Shown: positions 43,725 through 51,327 of the stretch, piece after piece
How positions within the stretch are numbered: position 1 is the first letter of the stretch
Layout: each line of letters opens with the position of its first letter
From: Luethyella okanaganae
GTDB lineage: Bacteria > Actinomycetota > Actinomycetes > Actinomycetales > Microbacteriaceae
DNA length: 64,000 bases
Reading direction: 5' to 3'
Assembly (NCBI RefSeq): GCF_042660285.1
Contig: NZ_JBHSTP010000004.1
Coordinates: forward strand, 223,017 to 287,016
Made by a program: the position numbers and the translations under genes
Notes under the pieces: generated by a model
What the model was told of the DNA's origin: nothing
The model's database searches: none
The model's input: the letters and a program-made list of their open reading frames with translations, nothing else

Positions 43725-44690
43725 ATGAATTTGCGCCAGAGCAAGTCAGTTTTCGCCCTGGGATGTGCATTTGTGACCACCACGCTGCTCGTCTTTGTGG
43801 GAGGCGCAGCCAACGCCGACGAACCGTCTGTGGGGGCTCAGGCCATATCGGCGATTGCTGCTGTTGCCCCGCACGTCCTTTCGAGCACCCAAGCAGTCCC
43901 GCCGACGTCTAGCAAGGACACCACGCTGAGCTTGGGAGGAAGTGACGAACCCGTAACGGTCCCTGCCGACGCTCAGGACGGCGTCACGCTGGGTGGCGTC
44001 GCTCAAACGAAGCTCATCGTCGGCTTGCCGAATGCCTCTCAGGCGTCGACAGCGGACACCGCACAGGGAGTGGCGACCTACGACAACAACAATGGCTCGT
44101 CGACGACCCTCGTGGTGAAGACCGACGGCTCCGTCCAGATCGCGACTGTCATCCAGGATCGCAACGCCCCGACACTCTACGAGTACTCGCTCGGCACCCC
44201 AGAAGGGATCGAGCTCAAACCGGGCCCCGATGGTGGAGTTGTCGTGTCAGACCCGACCGGACAGCCCATTGCAGCGATCTCCGCCCCGTGGGCGAAAGAC
44301 GCGACGGGCGCAAACGTACCGACCCGATTCCGTATCCAGGGAACGTCTCTCGTTCAGGAGGTCGATCACATTGGATATGCCTACCCGATCATAGCCGACC
44401 CGCAGATCCTGTATTTCTGGTGGGGTCAAGCGGTCAAGTTCACCAAGGCAGAGACCAAATCAATCGGGAACGCGACCTCGGATGCCGGTGCGGTGGCGAT
44501 TGTCTGCGGGTTGCTCCCCGCGGCGCTGGCGGTCGCGTGCGGAGCCGCAAGCTGGCTCGCGGTTGCCTACTGGATCGGACCTTTCCGAAGGGCCGCCGCA
44601 CACGGAAACTGCGGACAGCTCAACCAGCCATATGTGGGAGTAATCATCGGAGGCCCCCTGACATGGCAGTCCTATGAGGTGAGTTGCTGA
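43725..44690 (+). CDS. secreted protein with YPIIADP motif and hydrophobic Cys-rich C-terminus
   Basis: 321 residues from an ATG with AAGGGAG upstream. The signal peptide ends near residue 31 (GGAANA). A pro-like region (32-215) leads to IGYAYPIIADPQILYFWW (216-233), then KFTKAETKSIGNATSDAGAV, a hydrophobic stretch (253-283), and Cys at 261, 272, 296 and 321. This layout (YPxxADP, WWG, T-x-x-E-T, hydrophobic tail with paired Cys) recurs in uncharacterised actinobacterial secreted proteins. It is less GC-rich than neighbours. Two bases after its stop region the next membrane gene starts, suggesting a functional pair. Confidence 0.85.
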   Translation: MNLRQSKSVFALGCAFVTTTLLVFVGGAANADEPSVGAQAISAIAAVAPHVLSSTQAVPPTSSKDTTLSLGGSDEPVTVPADAQDGVTLGGVAQTKLIVGLPNASQASTADTAQGVATYDNNNGSSTTLVVKTDGSVQIATVIQDRNAPTLYEYSLGTPEGIELKPGPDGGVVVSDPTGQPIAAISAPWAKDATGANVPTRFRIQGTSLVQEVDHIGYAYPIIADPQILYFWWGQAVKFTKAETKSIGNATSDAGAVAIVCGLLPAALAVACGAASWLAVAYWIGPFRRAAAHGNCGQLNQPYVGVIIGGPLTWQSYEVSC

Positions 44691-44691
44691 G

Positions 44692-44868
44692 ATGGCTATA
44701 AAAGAGCTCTTGATCGACCTCGCGGTCACAGTCATCGTAGGCGGAGCGCTTGCGCTAATTCTCTTGGTCCTTGGAGCGCAACCGCCCGAGCTTGTCTACA
44801 TCCCTATCGGGACTGCGCTCGTGTACTTCGCTGCCCAAACGTGGCGACGCAGGAAGAAAACAGACTAG
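44692..44868 (+). CDS. 58-residue membrane protein coupled to the secreted protein
   Basis: MAIKELLIDLAVTVIVGGAL opens the ORF; a second hydrophobic segment (VYIPIGTALVYFAAQTW) is followed by the basic tail RRRKKTD, which predicts two membrane helices with both ends in the cytoplasm. The ATG lies one base past the upstream TGA, so translation is very probably coupled. The size and position fit an immunity protein for a secreted toxin; that is inference. Confidence 0.75.
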   Translation: MAIKELLIDLAVTVIVGGALALILLVLGAQPPELVYIPIGTALVYFAAQTWRRRKKTD

Positions 44869-45011
44869 TTCAGCCGCTGTCGACGATACTGACGGTCATC
44901 GCTGGCACGTAGAGCACCGGCGTTCTCGGCTGCCACCGCCCACAGCTTTGTCGAGGGGAGGACGACCGTGCGACCGCCCTCCCGCCGCGGCACGACCTTC
45001 AGCCCCGGCCG

Positions 45012-45212
45012 TCATCGATGCGCGACTCGACGCGACGGACGCCGGCTCAGAGCCCGCAGGATCCGGCAGACGCCACGAGCCGGCGCCACGGGCTCCTCGC
45101 CGTCCTCGGCGATGCGCTCGGCGACGACCCTGCGTCGTTCGAGGTCGCGCATCGCTTGCTCCGACTCATGTCTGTGAATGGTGAACGCTGTCAGATCCGC
45201 TGAGAACTGCAC
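45012..45212 (-). CDS. small basic helical protein
   Basis: 66 residues from a GTG with a perfect AGGAGG six bases upstream (VQFSADLTAFTIHRHESEQA, then MRDLERRRVVAERIAEDGEE). The C-terminus is very basic (CRILRALSRRPSRRVAHR). A longer frame from 45449 is open, but only this start has a ribosome site. Function unknown. Confidence 0.7.
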   Translation of the reverse strand: MQFSADLTAFTIHRHESEQAMRDLERRRVVAERIAEDGEEPVAPARGVCRILRALSRRPSRRVAHR

Positions 45213-45349
45213 GGCATGCCTCCTGGACTCTCGTTTCGACGTGTCCAGACTCCTCGCTAAGGCATCTTCTGCGAATCGGGCGAATGCCCTATCTCGGTGG
45301 GGTGGCGCGACCGGCACCGTCTGAGGTGCGTCTTCGGCGGCTTCTTCGA

Positions 45350-45823
45350 TCAGACGGCGAGCGCGAGGGCGAAGAAGACCGTCGCGAGGCATGCGGCAGC
45401 GGTGCGCACGTGATTCCAAGCCACCCAGCCCTGCAGGTAGTCGGCCCACAGACGCTGGCCATCCGGGGTGCGGGCGCTCGCCGCGTCGAGGGCGTTGTTA
45501 CGCGGAACGTTGAAGACGATCGTAACGACGAAGACACCGACGAGGTAGACGAGCGCCCCGGCGAGCAGCCACGGCGAACCCGCCCGCCACTCGAGCACGG
45601 CAACGATTCCCAAGACGAGCGCGACGAGCGTCGTGACCAGGAACACGAGCAGGAACGACGAACGCAGGATCGTACGGTTGATCGACTGCATCGTGCGCAT
45701 CCCCTCGTCGGGCGACAGCTCGCGGAGGGTGCGGACGACGAAGCTCGAGAACGGCATGAAGGCACCTGCGACGAGTCCGCAGCCGAGCACGGCCACGGTC
45801 GTGAGGATGTCGACCCAGGTCAT
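45350..45823 (-). CDS. DUF1772-type membrane protein
   Basis: 157 residues from the ATG at 45823, overlapping the hydrolase stop by 4 bp. Four hydrophobic helices (WVDILTTVAVLGCGLVAGAF, LRSSFLLVFLVTTLVALVLG, WLLAGALVYLVGVFVVTIVF, HVRTAAACLATVFFALALAV) and the FNVPRNNAL motif between the third and fourth define DUF1772/anthrone-oxygenase-like proteins. Function unknown. Confidence 0.85.
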   Translation of the reverse strand: MTWVDILTTVAVLGCGLVAGAFMPFSSFVVRTLRELSPDEGMRTMQSINRTILRSSFLLVFLVTTLVALVLGIVAVLEWRAGSPWLLAGALVYLVGVFVVTIVFNVPRNNALDAASARTPDGQRLWADYLQGWVAWNHVRTAAACLATVFFALALAV

Positions 45824-46395
45824 GAGCTGGCGCCTTCGCCGATCGCCCACTCCAGGACGCGCGGAAACGGTCCGAATCCGTCGTCCATCGCGAGGTGTCC
45901 GCCACCGGGAACGATCTCGAAGGTGAGCGCGAGCGGGCGGGCGAACGCCACCTCGACTCCATCCGGGCAGTACGGGTCCTCATCGCCCGCGATGACGTGC
46001 GGTCTTCGCCGACTCACCGCGGCGAGCTGCGACGGCGACACCCGCGGCCAGGCGAACTCGGCGATCGCAGCGTGCGATTCGACGACGGAGCCGGCGGGCG
46101 GCGCCGCGAGCAGGACGCGCTCGACGGACGGCAGCCCCCCACGGGTCACGGCGTGCATCCAGAGCAGGCAGGCGAGGCTGTGACAGACGACGGTCGTCGA
46201 CTGGGGTGATCGCTGCAGTTCGGCACGCAGCCGGTCGAGCCAGGCGTCGAGCGACGGCTCGTCCGGGTCCGGTAGCTGGGGATAGGCGACCTCATATCCC
46301 CGCCCGGCGAGCTCCCTCGCGAGCCAGTGCTGCCAGTGCCCATCCGGACGGCGGTTCTCCCAGCCATGCAGGATCAGGAATCGCGGGGTCACCAT
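45820..46395 (-). CDS. RBBP9/YdeN family alpha/beta hydrolase
   Basis: 191 residues from the ATG at 46395. FLILHGWENRRPDGHWQHWL is the family N-terminus, VVCHSLACLLWMHAV holds the nucleophile Ser, GDEDPYCP the acidic residue region and GGGHLAMDDGFGPFP the His. It is a serine hydrolase with unknown substrate. It is coupled to the DUF1772 gene. Confidence 0.9.
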   Translation of the reverse strand: MVTPRFLILHGWENRRPDGHWQHWLARELAGRGYEVAYPQLPDPDEPSLDAWLDRLRAELQRSPQSTTVVCHSLACLLWMHAVTRGGLPSVERVLLAAPPAGSVVESHAAIAEFAWPRVSPSQLAAVSRRRPHVIAGDEDPYCPDGVEVAFARPLALTFEIVPGGGHLAMDDGFGPFPRVLEWAIGEGASS

Positions 46396-46402
46396 CGTGA
46401 GG

Positions 46403-46654
46403 CTAGCCCCTCGCTCGGCGCTTCGCGCGGCGTCCGGAGACGAGCCAGCCCGCCGCGAAACCCACCAGCCCGACCACGGCGAGTGCGAGCCAGAGCGGGG
46501 TACGCACGTCGATCCAAGCCAGGTCGATCGATGCCTGGTCACGGTTCTGCGCGATGAAGAGCACTGAAAGCAACACGAGTCCGATCCCGATCCACTGCTT
46601 CGGCCCTCGTCCGTACCACGGGCGCGCCGTGTCCTCGTGTCCGTCCTCTGACAT
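46403..46654 (-). CDS. LapA (DUF1049) domain membrane protein
   Basis: 83 residues from the ATG at 46654 with AAGGGGAAG upstream. WIGIGLVLLSVLFIAQNRDQ and LWLALAVVGLVGFAAGWLVS are the two helices of the LapA/DUF1049 fold, with the typical F-x-x-Q-N motif, and a basic tail follows. Role in actinobacteria unknown. Confidence 0.85.
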   Translation of the reverse strand: MSEDGHEDTARPWYGRGPKQWIGIGLVLLSVLFIAQNRDQASIDLAWIDVRTPLWLALAVVGLVGFAAGWLVSGRRAKRRARG

Positions 46655-46803
46655 CCGCTTCCCCTTCATGGCGTACATTGACCCGAGACTAGCGCCAGAC
46701 CCGCGTGCTCGTCTCGAAGATCTCCCTCTGTGACTGGCGCGACCGACTGATGGCCTTTCAGCGAAGCCATCTCGCGTCGCGCCGGCAGCAAGCCGGCTTC
46801 GGC

Positions 46804-47056
46804 CGACTACAGCTCGGCTGCGATGAGAGCTCCGAGTCTCGCGATGGCGTCTTCGTTCCGGGAGTAATGCGACCACTGCCCGATGCGGGTGCAGTGGACC
46901 AGGCCGGCACGGTGCAAGGTCGCCATGAACTGCGATGCGGTGGATTGCGACACGTTCGCACGAGCCTGGATGTGCTTCAAACAGACACCGACCTCCTCAG
47001 CCGGCCTGTCCTGAGGCGGGAACGAAGCCGGGTCTTTCAGCCAAGCGAGGATCGCG
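46804..47056. repeat. left copy of a 253-bp perfect direct repeat
   Basis: Identical to 50925-51177. The repeat is the 3' part of the arsR gene. It brackets a 4.1-kb segment of lower GC content, as expected after a single crossover or duplicative integration. Confidence 0.95.
46807..47056 (-). pseudogene. 5'-truncated arsR copy
   Basis: It encodes the last 82 residues of the intact ArsR protein at 50928-51242 without any change (KHIQARANVSQSTASQFMAT), preceded by unrelated sequence. It has no start of its own; the joined upstream frame is out of context. Confidence 0.9.
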
Positions 47057-47282
47057 GGCTCGATATTCGTGGGCTCGCAAGATACTCCGGCACATACTTG
47101 CCTGAGTCCGCCGAAGTGGATTTGCCCGGCGCCGACCCCCTTGGACAACCGTGAAGACAAAATCGCTCGATTGCGGATAAGCAGAGAAATGAATGAAACG
47201 TTGGTGGGGTAGAAGGCCTCGGGAGGAGTCCCTCGAACGCGTCGGCTCGACGCCGGGCGCGCTTCTGCCGGGGCAGAGTCGC

Positions 47283-48656
47283 TCAAGCATCCTTTGACAG
47301 CAGCTCCCGAGTTGATACTGATGTGGCAGGCTGCGCTGAGGTTTGCAGAGCGAGCCAGGAGACGATCAGCGCCGCCGCTGCGAATGCAGCTTGTGGCATC
47401 CAGGCAATCGTTGGATTCCATCGCGCGCCATGTGTGGCCAAAGCGATGCTGTAGATGAACGTAGCCAGAGTCGAGACGAGCAAGCCGATCAACAGGGAAG
47501 TGAGTGCGAAAATCAACCCTTCAAGTAGGGGCTGAATGCCGAGTGCTCCGCCTGGCGCGCCTAGGGATACCAGCAAAGCTGTCTCCCTGGATCTGCGCCG
47601 AGCGGCCGTGAAAATAGATGCTATCGATCCGGCAAGAGCGATCACGAGCGCTGGGAGGAACAGAACAAGTCCTTGCTGCTCCAACCGATCTAGAGTACCC
47701 GCCACCTGTCCTGTCGAACTGGACCAGGTCGCTGCAGCCCCAAAGTACGTACCAAGTAGCCCGCCAGCGACCGCAAAAGGCATTACTGTGGCGACAGCGA
47801 TGTCTGAGTATGCGATGGCTGCGTGTCGGGCCAAAAACCATGAGCTCCCTCGTGGGCGCACGAGAGAAGTCCAACGAGCGATCGCCCACGGTATGAATCT
47901 GGGGGCAACCCAGGCGGCATCGATTAGGAGTAGCACGCCTAGAAGTATGGTCTCGGTTGATGCCGTACCATTCCCGGACGCGGTCGCAACGGAATATGCC
48001 AGACCGATGCTGGCCATGATGGTCACGCCAAACGCGACCCATCTGAATGGGCTGATTCGAGGCTGTTGTTGTGTCGCCTCCCTCAGCGCCTCAGCTGGTG
48101 GAATCCGGGAGGCGCGTATTGCGGGCTGAAGTGCGCCGAGCGCTGATGCACCGAGCGAGATGGCAACGGTGAGAACAAGAGACGGAAGCCCGAAAGCGGG
48201 GTCAAGATCGACTCTAATGTCAGTAGCCAAGAAGATGGCGCGAGTAGACCATCCCGAAAGCGGTACAGCTATTGACCAACCAACCAGGCTCGCGAGAAAG
48301 GCCATCGCGACAGACTGAAGCAAAATCGCCGACCCCACCTGCCAAGGCGATGCACCGGCCAACCTCCATTGCGCCAATCGAGGGCGCGATTCTTGGACCC
48401 TTGCCCTACCGACGGAGGAGAACACTATCCACGCTGGAATGAGAATCCCGGCGATGATCGTGAAAAGAACAATCTGCTGAAGTACTCCTTTTGCACCGGT
48501 TTGGCTAGAGAGCTGCGCCGCGTTGCGCGGGGTTCCGATCGTTGTCCAGAAGTCGAGGGCAAGTCCGAGGAAGACCGAGACCACGATCATAGAGACGACA
48601 GAGGTTATCGCCCCGCGTCGGTCTTGGCGCAGTTCCGCAAATGCGAGTCGGATCAA
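47283..48656 (-). CDS. FtsX/MacB-type ABC transporter permease
   Basis: 457 residues with eight to nine predicted helices. The N-terminus MIRLAFAELRQDRRGAITSV and repeated FtsX-like segments (IPAWIVFSSVGRARVQESRP, LAQWRLAGASPWQVGSAILL; and RSRETALLVSLGAPGGALGI) fit efflux permeases of the MacB/FtsX class. It overlaps the ATPase gene by 4 bp. It lies in the repeat-bounded segment and probably exports a peptide or gives self-protection. Confidence 0.88.
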   Translation of the reverse strand: MIRLAFAELRQDRRGAITSVVSMIVVSVFLGLALDFWTTIGTPRNAAQLSSQTGAKGVLQQIVLFTIIAGILIPAWIVFSSVGRARVQESRPRLAQWRLAGASPWQVGSAILLQSVAMAFLASLVGWSIAVPLSGWSTRAIFLATDIRVDLDPAFGLPSLVLTVAISLGASALGALQPAIRASRIPPAEALREATQQQPRISPFRWVAFGVTIMASIGLAYSVATASGNGTASTETILLGVLLLIDAAWVAPRFIPWAIARWTSLVRPRGSSWFLARHAAIAYSDIAVATVMPFAVAGGLLGTYFGAAATWSSSTGQVAGTLDRLEQQGLVLFLPALVIALAGSIASIFTAARRRSRETALLVSLGAPGGALGIQPLLEGLIFALTSLLIGLLVSTLATFIYSIALATHGARWNPTIAWMPQAAFAAAALIVSWLALQTSAQPATSVSTRELLSKDA

Positions 48657-49396
48657 CGAGAAACCTCGCCGGCAGCAAAAATGGCGGTGATTTCCGTGGC
48701 TGGGATAGGGAGACCGGTGTAGAGGATGTGTCCTGACCGCATCACAATTACCCGGTCAGCGCGCTCGGCTGCGACGAGATCGTGTGTCACAGTCACAACG
48801 GCCGCGCCGTTCGCGGCAATCCGCTTCAATTGATCGAACACAAACTGAGCGGTGACATCGTCAAGAGCCCCCGTGGGCTCGTCCGTCAGCAGTACGGCAG
48901 GCTCTGAGCAGATTGCTCGGGCGATTGCTACCCGCTGCTGCTCGCCGCCCGAGAGTTGCGAGGGGAGGCGCTTTCGCTTACTCGCAAGCCCAACAACCGT
49001 CAGCGCGGCGTCGACTCGGCTCACTTCAGGTCGTCGACCGTCGAGCCGGAACGGCAGCGCCACGTTCTCCCACGCCGAAAGTGAGTCAATGAGGTTGTAG
49101 TTCTGAAATACGAAACCCACGATCTTTCGATAAGCGCGTGCACGCGCCCGCGGGGTCAACTCGTTCAGGTTGACACCGTCTAGAAATGCCTCCCCAGATG
49201 TCGGCCGTTCCAGCCCAGCCAGGCAGTGGAGGAGGGTTGATTTTCCGCTACCAGAGGGGCCGACTATGACTGTGAAGTCTCCAGCGGCGGCCTCGAACGA
49301 GACACCGTTGAGCACCTGTGTGTGCGATCCGTCCGGGGCTGCGAATTCCTTGCTGACCGTGGAGGCCCGCACAGCTACGCCTTGGTTCGACGTCAT
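48653..49396 (-). CDS. ABC transporter ATP-binding protein (LolD/MacB type)
   Basis: 247 residues. Walker A VGPSGSGKSTLLHCLAGLE, Q-loop VGFVFQNYNLIDSLSAWENV, signature LSGGEQQRVAIARAI and Walker B VLLTDEPTGALD are intact. It overlaps both neighbours by 4 bp, forming a coupled operon with the luciferase-like gene and the permease. Confidence 0.93.
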   Translation of the reverse strand: MTSNQGVAVRASTVSKEFAAPDGSHTQVLNGVSFEAAAGDFTVIVGPSGSGKSTLLHCLAGLERPTSGEAFLDGVNLNELTPRARARAYRKIVGFVFQNYNLIDSLSAWENVALPFRLDGRRPEVSRVDAALTVVGLASKRKRLPSQLSGGEQQRVAIARAICSEPAVLLTDEPTGALDDVTAQFVFDQLKRIAANGAAVVTVTHDLVAAERADRVIVMRSGHILYTGLPIPATEITAIFAAGEVSR

Positions 49397-50385
49397 CGAA
49401 CTGCCGCCGCAATTTCCTCGGCATCTCGAAGCGCCTCCCTCACGCCGATAGCTTCTGCTACACCGGCGGTTGAGATTACGACCTCGTCGACTCCATCAGA
49501 GAGCATCATTTGAACACGTTCGGCAATGCCTGCGGGGTCCGCGAAAACAAACACTCCAGCTCCAATCAGAGAGTCCGCGTCATCGAACGGGGTGCCAACG
49601 CCCAGTTGGACGCCGGCCAGACTTAGTGCGTTCCGGTAGTGAGGTGCCCTTACATGCCGCTCAGTGGCGGCACGAGCCAAGAGACGCGCATTTCGACCCA
49701 CTCTCGCCACCGCGACCGGCACAATCGCGACTTGACGACGGCTTCCGAGAGCTGGTTTCAGGGAACCGCGCAAGTACGCAGGCGGTATCAACCAAGAGAT
49801 GCCAAAATCGCCGCTCCGCGAGACGGCTCGCGCCATCGCTAGACGAAGGACGCCTCCCCCGATCTCAATGTCCATATCATCTGGTTGCATAATGGCTTCC
49901 ATGCCTACATATTGACCAGACGTAGAAACTTGACCAGACGTAGAAACGCGCCCGTGTCGAAGCAACTCGCGTGCTGCGGCCATCTGCTCCTCCACGACCT
50001 TTACCGGATGCTCCCATTCACGCCCCAAGAGGCTGCGTACAAGCTCAGGGTCTCCTGATCCGATTGCAATTTGCAACCGCTTAGGTGCCATTGCGGCGAG
50101 CGAACGGGCCAGAAGCGCCGTTTCGTACGCCGATCGAATCGGAGCGAGGGACACACCGATTCCAACCCCTATCGACAATCCCCTTGCCAAGATCCCTGCG
50201 AACATGATGTGCGTTTCGAGAAGGAACGACTCTCCTGCCCACAATGACTCGAAGTCGCTGTCCGCGACCAACGACGCCCATGGGACTGCCTCAACTTCAC
50301 GCGCCGAGGCTTGGTCGTATCTGCTGGACCGTCTTGCCTGGACTCCGTCACGTGGTCTGCCTTGCGGTCGAGATGCCCTCGACAT
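49393..50385 (-). CDS. luciferase-like (LLM class) flavin or F420-dependent oxidoreductase
   Basis: 330 residues; the first ~30 look atypical and the true start is uncertain. FESLWAGESFLLETHIMFAG, IGVGIGVSLAPIRSAYETAL and PKRLQIAIGSGDPELV mark the TIM-barrel LLM family, whose members use FMN or F420. A VSTSGQ pair (from an 18-bp tandem duplication) sits in the middle. Next to a lanthipeptide-synthetase remnant, a LanJC-type dehydroalanine reductase role is possible but unproven. It is divergent from the LanKC remnant. Confidence 0.8.
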   Translation of the reverse strand: MSRASRPQGRPRDGVQARRSSRYDQASAREVEAVPWASLVADSDFESLWAGESFLLETHIMFAGILARGLSIGVGIGVSLAPIRSAYETALLARSLAAMAPKRLQIAIGSGDPELVRSLLGREWEHPVKVVEEQMAAARELLRHGRVSTSGQVSTSGQYVGMEAIMQPDDMDIEIGGGVLRLAMARAVSRSGDFGISWLIPPAYLRGSLKPALGSRRQVAIVPVAVARVGRNARLLARAATERHVRAPHYRNALSLAGVQLGVGTPFDDADSLIGAGVFVFADPAGIAERVQMMLSDGVDEVVISTAGVAEAIGVREALRDAEEIAAAVR

Positions 50386-50458
50386 CGATGTTGGATAAGT
50401 CGTACCACTCTAGGGTAACTTCCGAAGACGCGTTTTCGATTTTTGAGGAATCCTCTCC

Positions 50459-50800
50459 ATGGACGAGCCTGCATTTAAGCTCTACGCCGTGGAGAGTCCG
50501 TGCTTTTTCACCCTCCCGCCGAACGCCGACGAGCAGGTTAACCTCTATTCGGTCGAACTGCCCCCGACCTGGCGATTGATTCGAGAGTCGGAATGGACTC
50601 ATACTCTGCCTCCAGGCGTTGAAATGCCTCGGCAGGGTTGGAAGGTGCACCTGAGCACGGTCCCGGACGAAGATCGGCTGCTGCTCGCTCGGGCATCTGC
50701 ACTGCTTTTCGCCGCCGAGATACCCTTCAAGTTTCTGACTTATCCAGCGCGACTCCGCGCACGGCTCAACATCTGGCCAAGCTCTCCGACACGGAGCTGA
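50459..50800 (+). pseudogene. class III lanthipeptide synthetase (LanKC), N-terminal remnant
   Basis: 113 codons from an ATG with GAGGA upstream. The match to the LanKC/RamC N-terminus covers YAVESPCFFTLPPN, ELPPTWRLIRESEWTHTLPP, MPRQGWKVHLST and AAEIPFKFL (family pattern: PPgW..W....PPg..lP.QGWKiHvSa....FKfl). After FKFL the frame loses similarity and stops; the kinase, lyase and cyclase domains (~750 residues) are gone. Intact enzymes dehydrate and cyclise precursor peptides. The precursor is not seen. Confidence 0.72.
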
Positions 50801-50924
50801 GTGCGCGGATCAATACACACCTGACGCGGAGCTTTTTTCGGATATCACGGCTGTCGTCTGTGTCGGAGATCAACCGTCTTTGAATCCATCTCGCGCGTAT
50901 CACCAACGGGTCTGCGGCGCGACT

Positions 50925-51177
50925 CGACTACAGCTCGGCTGCGATGAGAGCTCCGAGTCTCGCGATGGCGTCTTCGTTCCGGGAGTAATGCGACCACTGC
51001 CCGATGCGGGTGCAGTGGACCAGGCCGGCACGGTGCAAGGTCGCCATGAACTGCGATGCGGTGGATTGCGACACGTTCGCACGAGCCTGGATGTGCTTCA
51101 AACAGACACCGACCTCCTCAGCCGGCCTGTCCTGAGGCGGGAACGAAGCCGGGTCTTTCAGCCAAGCGAGGATCGCG
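50925..51177. repeat. right copy of the 253-bp perfect direct repeat
   Basis: Identical to 46804-47056; here it is the 3' part of the intact arsR gene. Confidence 0.95.
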
Positions 51178-51242
51178 AGACGGGTCGGATGCCCGAGCGC
51201 CTTGAAGACGGAAATCAACTCGTCGGGCTCGATCTCGCTCAT
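50928..51242 (-). CDS. ArsR family transcriptional regulator
   Basis: 104 residues. FKALGHPTRLAILAWLKDPA, VGVCLKHIQARANVSQSTAS and QFMATLHRAGLVHCTRIGQW show the winged helix. The Cys in GVCLK and in LVHCTR could sense metal or redox state, but no standard metal site is seen. It is divergent from the SDR gene, sharing an intergenic region with two dyads; the pair ArsR plus PRISE-type SDR is common in bacteria. Confidence 0.92.
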   Translation of the reverse strand: MSEIEPDELISVFKALGHPTRLAILAWLKDPASFPPQDRPAEEVGVCLKHIQARANVSQSTASQFMATLHRAGLVHCTRIGQWSHYSRNEDAIARLGALIAAEL

Positions 51243-51252
51243 GCCTCCATGA

Positions 51253-51278
51253 TATCGGAATATCTTGATATTACGATA
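51253..51278. promoter_or_regulatory. candidate ArsR operator
   Basis: Near-perfect dyad TATCG-N-AATATC-TT-GATATT-N-CGATA, 11 bp upstream of the arsR start codon and in the shared promoter region with the SDR gene. Confidence 0.55.
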
Positions 51279-51295
51279 GTGTGCTATATGTTAGA

Positions 51296-51317
51296 TCGTA
51301 AAAACACGATTTTACGA
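51296..51317. promoter_or_regulatory. second dyad, next to the SDR start
   Basis: Perfect repeat TCGTAAAA-ACACGA-TTTTACGA, 11 bp upstream of the SDR start codon. It may be a second operator or a leader hairpin. Confidence 0.45.
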
Positions 51318-51327
51318 TGAAAGGTGC

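Noticed and set aside
46997..47290. Lanthipeptide precursor gene downstream of the exporter
   Set aside because: I examined both strands of 47057-47282 and found no short ORF with a leader and a Ser/Cys-patterned core.
46804..51177. Composite transposon ended by insertion sequences
   Set aside because: The 253-bp direct repeats are arsR sequence without transposase or terminal inverted repeats; a homologous duplication fits better.
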